Positions 1 through 5,931 of a stretch of DNA of 6,104 nt are shown one piece after another. The notes beneath the pieces were generated by a model, which was given only the letters and a program-made list of their open reading frames with translations, was not told the DNA's origin and ran no database searches. The stretch's first letter is position 1, and each line of letters begins with the position of its first letter. Location: assembly GCA_017743275.1 (NCBI GenBank), contig JAGHZG010000113.1, forward strand, positions 1 through 6,104, written 5' to 3'. The position numbers were made by a program, and so were the translations under genes. The DNA is from Chloroflexota bacterium (GTDB taxonomy: Bacteria > Chloroflexota > Anaerolineae > B4-G1 > DUEL01).

Positions 1-1336
1 GCAACGGCGGCTCTATGGCCTCCTCGCTGAAATCGGGCACATTCGCCAGCACCTCCCGCGCCCGCCGCAGGACCTCCACCGCCCGTCCGGCGTCCAGGCC
101 CTGGGCCAGCAGGTCATCTGCAGACGGCGGCGCCATATCCACAAAGAAGAAGTCCGTCATCTCCACCACGTCGGTCAGGTGCTTGATGCGCTCCTGGATC
201 AGGGGGACGATGCGCCGCAGGACGGCGCGCGTCTCCGGTGGGCACGGCGTGGGCACCAGCCCGGCCTCCTGCCAGAAGGGGAGCAGCCGCTCCAGCAGGT
301 CGTCCGGGGAGAAACTGCGGATGTAGACCCCGTTCATCCAGTCCAGTTTGTCGTAGGAGAAGGCCGCCGGGGCCCGGTTGACCCGGTAGAGGTCAAACCG
401 TTCTATCAACTCCTCCCGGCTGAAAATCTCCTGCGTCTCCCCCTCGCCCGGCGCCCAGCCCAGAAGGGCCAGGAAGTTCAGCAGCGCCTCCGCCAGGTAG
501 CCCTGCCGCCGGAACTCCGTGATGGACGTGGCCCCCTCCCGCTTGGCCAGTTTCTTGCCGCCGGGCATCGTCACCAGCGGGACGTGGCAGAAGACGGGCA
601 TCTCCCACCCCATGGCCTGGTACAGCAGGACGTGCTTCGGCGTACTGGGCACCCAGTCGTCCCCCCGGATGACGTGAGTCACTTTCATATAGTGGTCGTC
701 CACCACGACGGCCAGGTGGTAGGTGGGGAAGCCGTCGGACTTCAGGAGCACCTGGTCGTCAATCCCGGCGTTCTCAAAGACCACTTCCCCCTTGATGACG
801 TCCTGGAAGACGGTCCGGCCGGTGAGGGGGACCTTGAGCCGGATGACGTGGGGCTCCTCCGGGGAGACGGCGCCCGGCGGGAGATAGCGGCAATGACGGT
901 CGTACATCGGGGGCTGACCGCGCGCCCGCTGGGCCTGTCGGACCTCCTCCAGCCGCTCCGGCGTACAGTTGCAGCGGTAGGCCCACCCGGCCGCGACCAG
1001 TTCCTCGGCGACCTGCCGGTAGAGGGGCAGCCGCTCCGACTGGATGTACGGCCCGTACGGGCCGCCGACGGCGTACACTTCGGCGTTCTCCACCCCGGCC
1101 CGGCGCAACTCCTCCAGGCCCGGCCCCTCATCCCAATCCAGCCCCAGCCAGCGCAACCCCTCCATGATGACCGGAATGGTCTCCGGCTGGTAGCGGACCC
1201 GGTCGGTATCCTCAATGCGCAGGATGAACTGACCGCCCATTTTGCGGGCGAAGAGCCAGTTGAAGACGACGGTTCGTACGTTACCGATATGGGGCTCTCC
1301 GGTCGGACTGGGAGCAAAACGGACCCGAACGCTCAC
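1..1336 (-). CDS. gltX: Glutamyl-tRNA synthetase, 3' end cut by window edge
   Basis: Class I aminoacyl-tRNA synthetase that charges tRNA-Glu with glutamate in the cytoplasm. 445 codons are present; the family is usually about 470-500 residues, so only the end of the C-terminal anticodon-binding domain is missing. The N-terminus reads FAPSPTGEPHIGNVRT, with the HIGH-type signature at residues 16-19 (HIGN). The KMSKS-type loop is KLAKR at 262-266. An inserted zinc knuckle is visible: C122-x-C124, then Y145-x3-C149, the CxC...YxxxC pattern of GltX and its YadB relatives. Both signature motifs and the zinc ligands are intact, so the enzyme should be functional. The GTG start is chosen because the protein begins right at the conserved N-terminal strand and GGAGGTGA lies 4 bases upstream. 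The GTG overlaps the stop codon of the HEPN gene (GTGA), making gltX the last visible gene of a four-gene operon. The downstream end cannot be judged. Confidence 0.97.
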   Translation of the reverse strand, partial: MSVRVRFAPSPTGEPHIGNVRTVVFNWLFARKMGGQFILRIEDTDRVRYQPETIPVIMEGLRWLGLDWDEGPGLEELRRAGVENAEVYAVGGPYGPYIQSERLPLYRQVAEELVAAGWAYRCNCTPERLEEVRQAQRARGQPPMYDRHCRYLPPGAVSPEEPHVIRLKVPLTGRTVFQDVIKGEVVFENAGIDDQVLLKSDGFPTYHLAVVVDDHYMKVTHVIRGDDWVPSTPKHVLLYQAMGWEMPVFCHVPLVTMPGGKKLAKREGATSITEFRRQGYLAEALLNFLALLGWAPGEGETQEIFSREELIERFDLYRVNRAPAAFSYDKLDWMNGVYIRSFSPDDLLERLLPFWQEAGLVPTPCPPETRAVLRRIVPLIQERIKHLTDVVEMTDFFFVDMAPPSADDLLAQGLDAGRAVEVLRRAREVLANVPDFSEEAIEPPL

Positions 1337-1725
1337 GCTGTCACCTCCAAACCCAGTTTATGACGGATAAACGCCCGGACCTCCCGCATTGCCTGCAGGG
1401 CGTCGCAGGCCTCTTCTGCAGTGGCAAAGTCCCCAGGATAGCGAATGTCCACCGCGTAGTCGTTCAGAAGCAGAAGGGGCTCTCGGATTGCCTCAAATTC
1501 GGGGTCAACGGGAGTCACCAGGTTGAGCAGGGCCTCCAGGTCGTGCAGACGAGGGAATGGAATGCTCCGGAAAGTCAGGAAGGCCTTGAGGTATTTCTCC
1601 GCGCACTGCTGGGCGTGAAAGCAGACGGCATCGTAGTTGGGGCCTTCGCCGACAGTCCCTTCTCGCTCTGCGGTACGGGAATCCCCTTCAGCCTTCTCCA
1701 CCCATTCCATCACGAGTTCGTTCAT
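1333..1725 (-). CDS. HEPN-domain protein, putative RNase toxin of an MNT/HEPN pair
   Basis: 130 residues, all one helical HEPN domain. Family features seen: the CFHAQQCAEKYLKAFL helix at 35-50, HDLEALL at 61-67 and the LNDYAVDIRYPGD stretch at 87-99, which resemble the HEPN Pfam family PF05168. Near the C-terminus R117-x4-H122 fits the RX4-6H motif that forms the RNase site of active HEPN dimers. The residue two after the His is Leu124, not the Tyr of the HepT RX4HXY motif. Family knowledge: HEPN proteins paired with minimal nucleotidyltransferases often act as toxins on RNA and are held in check by the partner. That role is inferred here. The ATG at 1725 is chosen over an in-frame ATG at 1815 because AAGGTG sits 4 bases upstream and the domain begins there. 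It overlaps the MNT gene by 38 bases, and its stop overlaps the gltX start by 4. Possible alternative: an inactive binding partner or substrate-binding subunit of the MNT protein. Confidence 0.88.
   Translation of the reverse strand: MNELVMEWVEKAEGDSRTAEREGTVGEGPNYDAVCFHAQQCAEKYLKAFLTFRSIPFPRLHDLEALLNLVTPVDPEFEAIREPLLLLNDYAVDIRYPGDFATAEEACDALQAMREVRAFIRHKLGLEVTA
1341..1348 (-). promoter_or_regulatory. Ribosome binding site of gltX
   Basis: GGAGGTGA on the minus strand, 4 bases before the GTG at 1336, is a near-perfect anti-16S match. It fixes the non-ATG start of gltX. It lies inside the last codons of the HEPN gene, so ribosomes finishing the HEPN protein arrive directly at the gltX start. 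Confidence 0.75.
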
Positions 1726-2113
1726 ACAGCACCTTTCCGGTCGCCATAATTTCCCGCAGGAAGAAATCACCTGCCGTGACCCGACGCTGAATCTCTTGCG
1801 GAGTACGGACGACAATGTCCATCGGGAACGGACGCGGGGAGAGCGCGCGCGAAATCGCCAGACGTTGCTGGCGGGAACTCAGGGGCGTCTCCATAACCAC
1901 CAGCAGGTCCACATCGCTATCAGGACCCGGAGTGCCAGTAGCGTAGGAGCCGAAGAGGATGATTTTCTCCGGACGGAACAGCCTGGCAATCCGCCGGGCG
2001 ACGGCCCGGATTTCCCGCATGGAGATAGGGCGGCGGCCCGCTCCTGGAGCGTTCGTTGCCCTGGACCGGGATGTTTCCAGCACCCGTTCGCTCATCATCT
2101 GCGCTCCCGTCAT
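1688..2113 (-). CDS. MNT-type minimal nucleotidyltransferase, putative antitoxin
   Basis: 141 residues with a pol-beta-fold nucleotidyltransferase domain at about 33-135. The catalytic signature GSYATGTPGPDSDVD at 55-69 is a textbook GS-x10-DxD (G55, S56, D67, D69). A third acidic residue, D99 in PFPMDIVV, completes the metal-binding triad, so the enzyme should be active. Family knowledge: MntA-like proteins transfer AMP from ATP to their HEPN partner and neutralise it. That activity is inferred from the motif and from the neighbouring HEPN gene. The ATG at 2113 overlaps the upstream stop codon as ATGA. However, GGGAG lies 5 and 8 bases before two further in-frame ATGs at 2098 and 2095, so the true start may be up to six codons later. 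The first 30 or so residues are outside the conserved fold. Its last 38 bases are shared with the HEPN gene. It could instead modify tRNA or another protein, as other nucleotidyltransferase toxins do. Confidence 0.9.
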   Translation of the reverse strand: MTGAQMMSERVLETSRSRATNAPGAGRRPISMREIRAVARRIARLFRPEKIILFGSYATGTPGPDSDVDLLVVMETPLSSRQQRLAISRALSPRPFPMDIVVRTPQEIQRRVTAGDFFLREIMATGKVLYERTRDGMGGEG

Positions 2114-3477
2114 TTGAGAATATAATACGTCCCCTTCTTATCCCCCACCTTAATCAGCACCCCCTTCTCCACCAGGTCCGCCAGGTCCAGACGCAGAGTC
2201 TCCGGGCTGACGTGCGGGCAGATGACCTGATACTCCCGGTTGGTGATTCGCCCGTACCGCCGGATGTACTCCAGCGCTTTCATCTGGCGTTCGTTCATCG
2301 TCCGCTGCCACTGGGCAATGGGGGGGCGCTCCCGCCGGTTGTAGAGTGTCACGCTGAAGAGGTACGGCTCCGCCCGGAACTGGGGCGGCGGCAACCCCGC
2401 AGCGGTCATCTCCTCAATCATCAGGTCTATCCCCAGCCCCAGTTCCTCAATGTAGCCCCAATAATACAGCGCTCCCACAATGCGCGGGTTGCGGGAGAAG
2501 TGCTCCTCCACGATGTTATCCAGCGTGATGTAGCCGGGAAGCCCGCCGGGGCTGATGATTTCCATACGGTCGGTGAACATGCGCACCTCAATCCGCCGCC
2601 CCCGGAGACGGTAATCCCGGTGAGCCACCGCGTTGACCAGGGCCTCCCGGACCGCCGCAGGCGGATACTCGGTCTGCTCCACCCGCTCCAGCCCCTTGAC
2701 CACCGCGCCAGTCCGCATCTCCTCCATGATGACCGTCCAGGTCCGCTGGATGATGCGCGCCAGCGGGCCGGCGACGTCCTCCCGTCGGCCGTAGCCCGCC
2801 TCGCCGCCCTCCCCCCGAGGCTCCGTGCCCAGGAACTTCACAAAGACCAGCCCGCTCTGGGGCAGGAAGGCCTGGGGCTCCCTCCCAAAGAGGAGCATGC
2901 CGGCCACGGTGGGCGTCCCCTCTTCGGTCAGCGCTCCGATCTGGACGAGCAACTCGTCTGTGGAACGGGTCCAGGGCCGGCGTTGCTTCTCCTGCCAGCG
3001 CTGGAGAAACTCCTCCACCACATCCTCGTCCAGGTCCTCCCGCCGGGCCCCGGCGACGGTCTGGGTCTCGTAGTCCCCGCTGGACTTGGTGGCGGCCAGG
3101 TGGCGGATTTCCTCGCCGGAGAGGGGGCGGTTCTCCCCCCCGCGACGGATCACCACCCGCCCGTCGGAGAGGCTATGGAGTTCCATGCTCCGGGGGACGC
3201 GAATGTAGAACACAAATCCCCCGGCGACCTCCTCCTGCTGGCATTCCACCTCCATGGGGGGACGGCACTGGCGGAGCGCGTCCTGCAACAGGGCGTCCAT
3301 CTCTTCGGGATAGACCGCGCCGGTGGACTTGCCCGTCTCGTCTATCCCCAGGACGACCGTCCCGCCGTCGGTGTTGGCAAAGGCGACGATGGTCTCCGCC
3401 AGCAGGTCCACCTCGGGCTCCGGCATCAGGGCCACCAGTTGCCCCGACCCCCGTTTCACCAGGTCTCCCCACATCAT
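2110..3477 (-). CDS. AlbA_2 (Schlafen-like) / GHKL-ATPase / winged-helix protein, putative transcriptional regulator
   Basis: 455 residues. The N-terminal AlbA_2 (Schlafen-like) domain spans about 1-125, with the hallmark VAFANTDGGTVVLGID at 31-46 and the conserved HS...GRVVIRRGGENRPLS stretch. The central to C-terminal region resembles HATPase_c_4: YPPAAVREALVNAVAHRDY at 271-289 is the N-box-like helix (E278, N282, H286-D288), followed by SPGGLPG at 309-315, RNPRIV at 329-334 and EELGLGID at 344-351. A winged helix closes the protein at about 395-455. Proteins of this layout are often annotated as RecG-like or as ATP-binding transcriptional regulators; no helicase motifs are present here. 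The region before AFANT lacks the usual ExxxEFK motif, reading GSGQLVALMPEPE instead, so Schlafen-type nuclease activity is unlikely. ATG 3477 is followed by a second ATG at 3474, and GTG 3483 is a possible alternative; only a weak GGGTG precedes them. It is the first gene of the minus-strand operon and overlaps the MNT gene by 4 bases. Confidence 0.9.
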   Translation of the reverse strand: MMWGDLVKRGSGQLVALMPEPEVDLLAETIVAFANTDGGTVVLGIDETGKSTGAVYPEEMDALLQDALRQCRPPMEVECQQEEVAGGFVFYIRVPRSMELHSLSDGRVVIRRGGENRPLSGEEIRHLAATKSSGDYETQTVAGARREDLDEDVVEEFLQRWQEKQRRPWTRSTDELLVQIGALTEEGTPTVAGMLLFGREPQAFLPQSGLVFVKFLGTEPRGEGGEAGYGRREDVAGPLARIIQRTWTVIMEEMRTGAVVKGLERVEQTEYPPAAVREALVNAVAHRDYRLRGRRIEVRMFTDRMEIISPGGLPGYITLDNIVEEHFSRNPRIVGALYYWGYIEELGLGIDLMIEEMTAAGLPPPQFRAEPYLFSVTLYNRRERPPIAQWQRTMNERQMKALEYIRRYGRITNREYQVICPHVSPETLRLDLADLVEKGVLIKVGDKKGTYYILK

Positions 3478-3533
3478 GTTCACCCGTTCCGCTCTGGACT
3501 CTATCCCCAGTACCGGCCACCTGATAGGTTTAA

Positions 3534-3626
3534 AAACGGGACACGGATCAACACGGTTTTCACGGATCGGCACGGATACAGATCCGTGAAAATCCGTACC
3601 ATCCGTGTCCATCCGTGTCCTATTGA
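3534..3626. repeat. Palindromic intergenic repeat A (CACGGAT-type, 93 bases)
   Basis: The core 3541-3620 is built of eight 10-base units. Four read CACGGAT-like forward, then four read ATCCGTG-like in the opposite direction. The central stem TTTTCACGGATC (3557-3568) pairs perfectly with GATCCGTGAAAA (3581-3592) around a 12-base loop. The outer arms also match: GGACACGGAT at 3539-3548 against ATCCGTGTCC at 3611-3620. The right arm holds one extra 10-base unit that the left arm lacks. The edges AAACSGGACACGGAT and ATCCGTGTCYKATTGA recur in the copy at 5932-6004, which defines the element's borders. It lies between two divergent genes and encodes nothing. Function unknown: a dispersed non-autonomous repeat, a leader hairpin or a protein-binding array are all possible. 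Confidence 0.85.
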
Positions 3627-3646
3627 ACAACAGATAGCCAGTCCCC

Positions 3647-3674
3647 AGTATACAACAAAACGGGAGAGAGACAA
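3647..3674 (-). promoter_or_regulatory. Candidate promoter of the minus-strand operon
   Basis: On the minus strand, TTGTCT (3674-3669) is followed by a 16-base spacer and TATACT (3652-3647): 4/6 and 5/6 matches to the sigma-70-type boxes. Transcription would start near 3640. That gives a leader of about 160 bases before the ATG at 3477, containing the whole palindromic repeat. The -35 box lies about 20 bases from the -35 box of the plus-strand promoter, back to back. No better candidate is seen closer to the gene. This is prediction only. Confidence 0.45.
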
Positions 3675-3693
3675 GGCCGATACGGTTCCCATG

Positions 3694-3722
3694 TTGACGA
3701 AGAGGCCCAAACAGGCTATAAT
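3694..3722 (+). promoter_or_regulatory. Sigma-70-type promoter of the TPR/sigma operon
   Basis: TTGACG (3694-3699), a 17-base spacer and TATAAT (3717-3722) match the housekeeping consensus at 5/6 and 6/6 with ideal spacing. The start of transcription is expected near 3729, which leaves only about 13 bases before the ATG at 3742, so the ribosome binding site would sit at the very 5' end of the mRNA. It drives the TPR gene and, through tight spacing, the sigma factor and membrane protein genes. The boxes look like housekeeping-sigma recognition, so autoregulation by the downstream ECF factor is not evident here. Confidence 0.8.
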
Positions 3723-3729
3723 CAGGCCC

Positions 3730-3734
3730 GGAGG
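3730..3734 (+). promoter_or_regulatory. Ribosome binding site that sets the TPR protein start
   Basis: GGAGG, 7 bases before the ATG at 3742. The same reading frame is open far upstream (to 2056) across the opposite-strand gene and the intergenic region. This site, together with the promoter just before it, decides that translation begins at 3742. Confidence 0.8.
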
Positions 3735-3741
3735 AAAGACG

Positions 3742-5055
3742 ATGGCCCCAACATCTTCCACAGACCCGAGAATTCAGTTCCACACCGCCCGGCAACTGCT
3801 CCAAAACGCAAAGGAAGCAACTGTCAGCGGACGCTATCAGCAGGCCGCCCAACTGGCCACCGACGGGCTGGATATGGTAGACGCCCTCCCCCCATCGCCG
3901 GAGCGGGACCTTCTGCGCTGGGACCTTCTGCTGCACCGCGGGCGCGCCCGCTTTCTGATGGGAGATTACGCCGGTCTCTCCGATTTCCAGACGGTGCGGG
4001 ATCATTCCTCAGACCCGGTGCAACAGGCGGAAGCGCTGGTCGGCGCAGCGGACTGCCATAACGGAATGGGTTCATATGCTGTCGCCGAAGAGGAATACCA
4101 GACAGCGCTCAGGGAAGTGGAAGCAAGCGGGAGCGACATCTGCCGCATCCGTGCATGGATTGGGCTGGGGACCCTCTACTGGAAACAGGGCCGGATTGAG
4201 GAAGCCATCCGTATCCTCAACCAGGCCCGAAGCGCATTGCAGCGTACGCCGGACCTGTATGAACTGGGCAGAGTTTTGCTGGGACTGGGAATTGCTTACG
4301 ATTTTGCCGGGCAAGTAGAAGAGGCCATCGCTGCCTACGAAGACGCATTGAAATGTTTCCGCTCCCTTCAGGATGACCATCGGACCGCCGCGGCGTTGAA
4401 CAATGTGGGAGAAATCTACCAGGAACTGCGCGACCTGGACCGGGCACTTCGCTATCACGAAGAAGCGATTCGTCTGGCATCCCAATCAGGGGCCGACCGC
4501 ATCTCCGTAGACATCACCCGCAATCTCGGGGTGGACATGTTGCTCATGGGGCGGTACAGCGAAGCGATGCTGGCCCTGAATCAGGCCTTATCCCAGGCGC
4601 GGGCGATCCGCGATAAAGACCTGGCACTGCAGGCACTCTATAACCTGGGCGACGCGTTCCTGCGGCAGGGAGAAGTGGAGCGGGCACTGGCCATCGCCAG
4701 AGAACTGGCCGATGAAGCCGCCGCGATCCACAGCGAACTGCATGCCGCCCGGGCCCGGTTGCTTCAGGGTCGGGCTTATCTGGCGCAGGGGGACCGGTCC
4801 ATGGCCCAGAACATTCTGCAGGCCGCACTGGGACATGCCCACGCCATCCCCAGCCGCTGGTTGCTCTGGCAACTCCACGCGGCCCTGGGGAGGGCCACCG
4901 ATGACCCTGAGATTGCCCGCATCCACTTCCGCATCGCCGCCGATTTCATCCATCAAATTGCCGACCCCCTGAGCGACCCCGACCTCCGTTCTCGCTTCCT
5001 CTCTCAACCCGAAATCCAGGCTGTCATCCGACGGGCCGAAGAGCCGCAACCATGA
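3742..5055 (+). CDS. TPR-repeat protein of unknown function
   Basis: 437 residues, soluble, with no signal peptide or membrane segment. Nearly the whole chain is tetratricopeptide repeats of about 34-40 residues. Clear units begin near residues 136 (WIGLGTLYWKQGRIEEAI), 176, 216 (AALNNVGEIYQELRDLDRAL), 257, 296 (LQALYNLGDAFLRQGEVERAL) and 336. Weaker ones lie near 16, 59 and 95, and a decayed one near 374, giving about nine or ten in all. The tail DPLSDPDLRSRFLSQPEIQAV at about 408-428 resembles the end of TPR regions found in large bacterial signalling and ATPase proteins; here it stands alone with no enzyme domain. TPR solenoids bind proteins, so a scaffold or regulator for the sigma factor encoded 10 bases downstream is a reasonable guess, not shown. 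The start rests on GGAGG at 3730 and a strong promoter. The partner is unknown. Confidence 0.92.
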   Translation: MAPTSSTDPRIQFHTARQLLQNAKEATVSGRYQQAAQLATDGLDMVDALPPSPERDLLRWDLLLHRGRARFLMGDYAGLSDFQTVRDHSSDPVQQAEALVGAADCHNGMGSYAVAEEEYQTALREVEASGSDICRIRAWIGLGTLYWKQGRIEEAIRILNQARSALQRTPDLYELGRVLLGLGIAYDFAGQVEEAIAAYEDALKCFRSLQDDHRTAAALNNVGEIYQELRDLDRALRYHEEAIRLASQSGADRISVDITRNLGVDMLLMGRYSEAMLALNQALSQARAIRDKDLALQALYNLGDAFLRQGEVERALAIARELADEAAAIHSELHAARARLLQGRAYLAQGDRSMAQNILQAALGHAHAIPSRWLLWQLHAALGRATDDPEIARIHFRIAADFIHQIADPLSDPDLRSRFLSQPEIQAVIRRAEEPQP

Positions 5056-5065
5056 GAGGGAAACG

Positions 5066-5683
5066 GTGTTTTCACTAACAGAAGAAAGCACTGTCCGGTC
5101 GGACTGCCCCCCCGGTGACGAGAGGGAACTGGTAGAACGGGCCAAACGGGACCCCGAGGCCTTTGGCCTGCTCTACGAGCGGTACGTCGCCCAGATTTAC
5201 CGTTACCTGTATTACCGTACGGGGAATCCCCAGGACGCCGAAGACCTGACGGCGCGCACCTTTTATCGGGCACTGGAGCATCTCCCCCGCTATCAGGAGC
5301 GGGGACTTCCCTTCGCCGCCTGGCTCTACCGCATCGCCCACAACCTTGTCATCAACTGGCAGCGGGACCGGCGCCGGCGACCGGTGGTGGCGTTGGACCA
5401 CGTGGTGATGCACGCGGCGGAGGGAGACCCTCAGGGGGCATTGGAGGAGCAGGAAGAGCGGGAGCAACTGATTCGGGTTTTCCGTCGTCTTTCTCCCGAA
5501 AGGCAGGAACTGCTCATTCTCAAGTTCGTAGAAGGGATGTCCAACGCACAGATTGGGGCCATTATGGGGCGAAGCGAGGGGGCCATCAAGTCCCTTTACC
5601 ACCGCACCCTGCTGGAATTGAAGAAGAACCTGGAAGGAACAGAGGATGGAGGAGCAAGAAGCGACCCTGGTCCGGATCAGTGA
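5066..5683 (+). CDS. ECF-family RNA polymerase sigma factor
   Basis: 205 residues with the two domains of extracytoplasmic-function (group 4) sigma factors and no sigma-3 domain. Region 2 covers about 29-104: DPEAFGLLYERYVAQIYRYLYYRTGNP, then DAEDLTARTFYRAL and the basic WLYRIAHNLVINWQRDRRRR that contacts the -10 element and core enzyme. Region 4 covers about 127-188, with LSPERQELLILKFVEGMSNAQIG leading into the helix-turn-helix MGRSEGAIKSLYHR that reads the -35 element. The GTG start follows GAGG by 6 bases and comes 10 bases after the TPR stop codon. The gene shares its last 38 bases with the membrane protein gene. The short acidic, Gly/Pro-rich tail after about 190 (EGTEDGGARSDPGPDQ) is probably unstructured and exists partly because of that overlap. 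It redirects transcription to a regulon that cannot be read from this window. Control by the membrane protein or by the TPR protein is inferred from gene order. Confidence 0.95.
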   Translation: MFSLTEESTVRSDCPPGDERELVERAKRDPEAFGLLYERYVAQIYRYLYYRTGNPQDAEDLTARTFYRALEHLPRYQERGLPFAAWLYRIAHNLVINWQRDRRRRPVVALDHVVMHAAEGDPQGALEEQEEREQLIRVFRRLSPERQELLILKFVEGMSNAQIGAIMGRSEGAIKSLYHRTLLELKKNLEGTEDGGARSDPGPDQ

Positions 5684-5915
5684 GCGGCTCCAGCAACTGC
5701 TGGTTCCTGTGGAGCCGCCCCTGGCCTATGTCCGCAGCCTGCGGGCGGAACTGGTAGAAGCGGCCCGACGGCGGCAGGAGCGCGCCCATCGCCTGCGCCG
5801 CATCCTGCTGGTGGGAGCAGCCATCGCGGGCTCAGTCGCTTCCGTGGCCGGCGTGACTGCCTTCCTGGTGCTCCGGCGGCGAGCCCGCGTCCATCCCCCG
5901 GCGGTTGTGGGATAG
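5646..5915 (+). CDS. Small single-pass membrane protein, possible sigma-factor regulator
   Basis: 89 residues. The N-terminal half (1-52) is charged and probably helical, with PVEPPLAYVRSLRAELVEAARRRQERAHRLRR-like character. One hydrophobic segment spans about 53-76 (mostly I, L, V, A, G), and a short basic tail RRRARVHPP follows. Arginines on both sides leave the topology uncertain. There is no zinc-binding anti-sigma motif and no signal peptidase site. The ATG follows AAGGA by 7 bases, and the gene overlaps the end of the sigma gene by 38 bases, so translation is likely coupled. Small membrane proteins encoded directly after ECF sigma genes are commonly anti-sigma factors. That is the working guess, by position rather than by a recognised domain. 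It could instead be an unrelated membrane anchor. Confidence 0.8.
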   Translation: MEEQEATLVRISERLQQLLVPVEPPLAYVRSLRAELVEAARRRQERAHRLRRILLVGAAIAGSVASVAGVTAFLVLRRRARVHPPAVVG

Positions 5916-5931
5916 ATCAGAGTTCCAGTTC

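Noticed and set aside
1049..1064. Perfect 16-base palindrome CGGCCCGTACGGGCCG
   Set aside because: It falls inside gltX where the protein reads Gly-Pro-Tyr-Gly-Pro-Tyr. The repeated codons alone explain it.
179..1363. 394-codon open frame on the plus strand
   Set aside because: It lies antisense to gltX, whose motifs are intact. The product is rich in Pro, Gly, His and Val with no domain, typical of a GC-rich shadow frame.
2056..3741. Upstream extension of the TPR protein's reading frame
   Set aside because: It is open only because it runs antisense to the AlbA_2 gene and through the repeat. The promoter and GGAGG at 3694-3734 place the start at 3742.
3905..3931. Direct repeat of GGGACCTTCTGC, 15 bases apart
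   Set aside because: It encodes two similar Asp-Leu-Leu segments in a helix of the TPR protein. It looks like coding redundancy, not a site.
3478..4005. Minus-strand extension of the AlbA_2 gene
   Set aside because: It would translate the palindrome and run antisense to the TPR gene. The family-like sequence begins just after the ATG at 3477.
4588..5145. 185-codon minus-strand open frame
   Set aside because: It is antisense to the TPR and sigma genes with no recognisable features.
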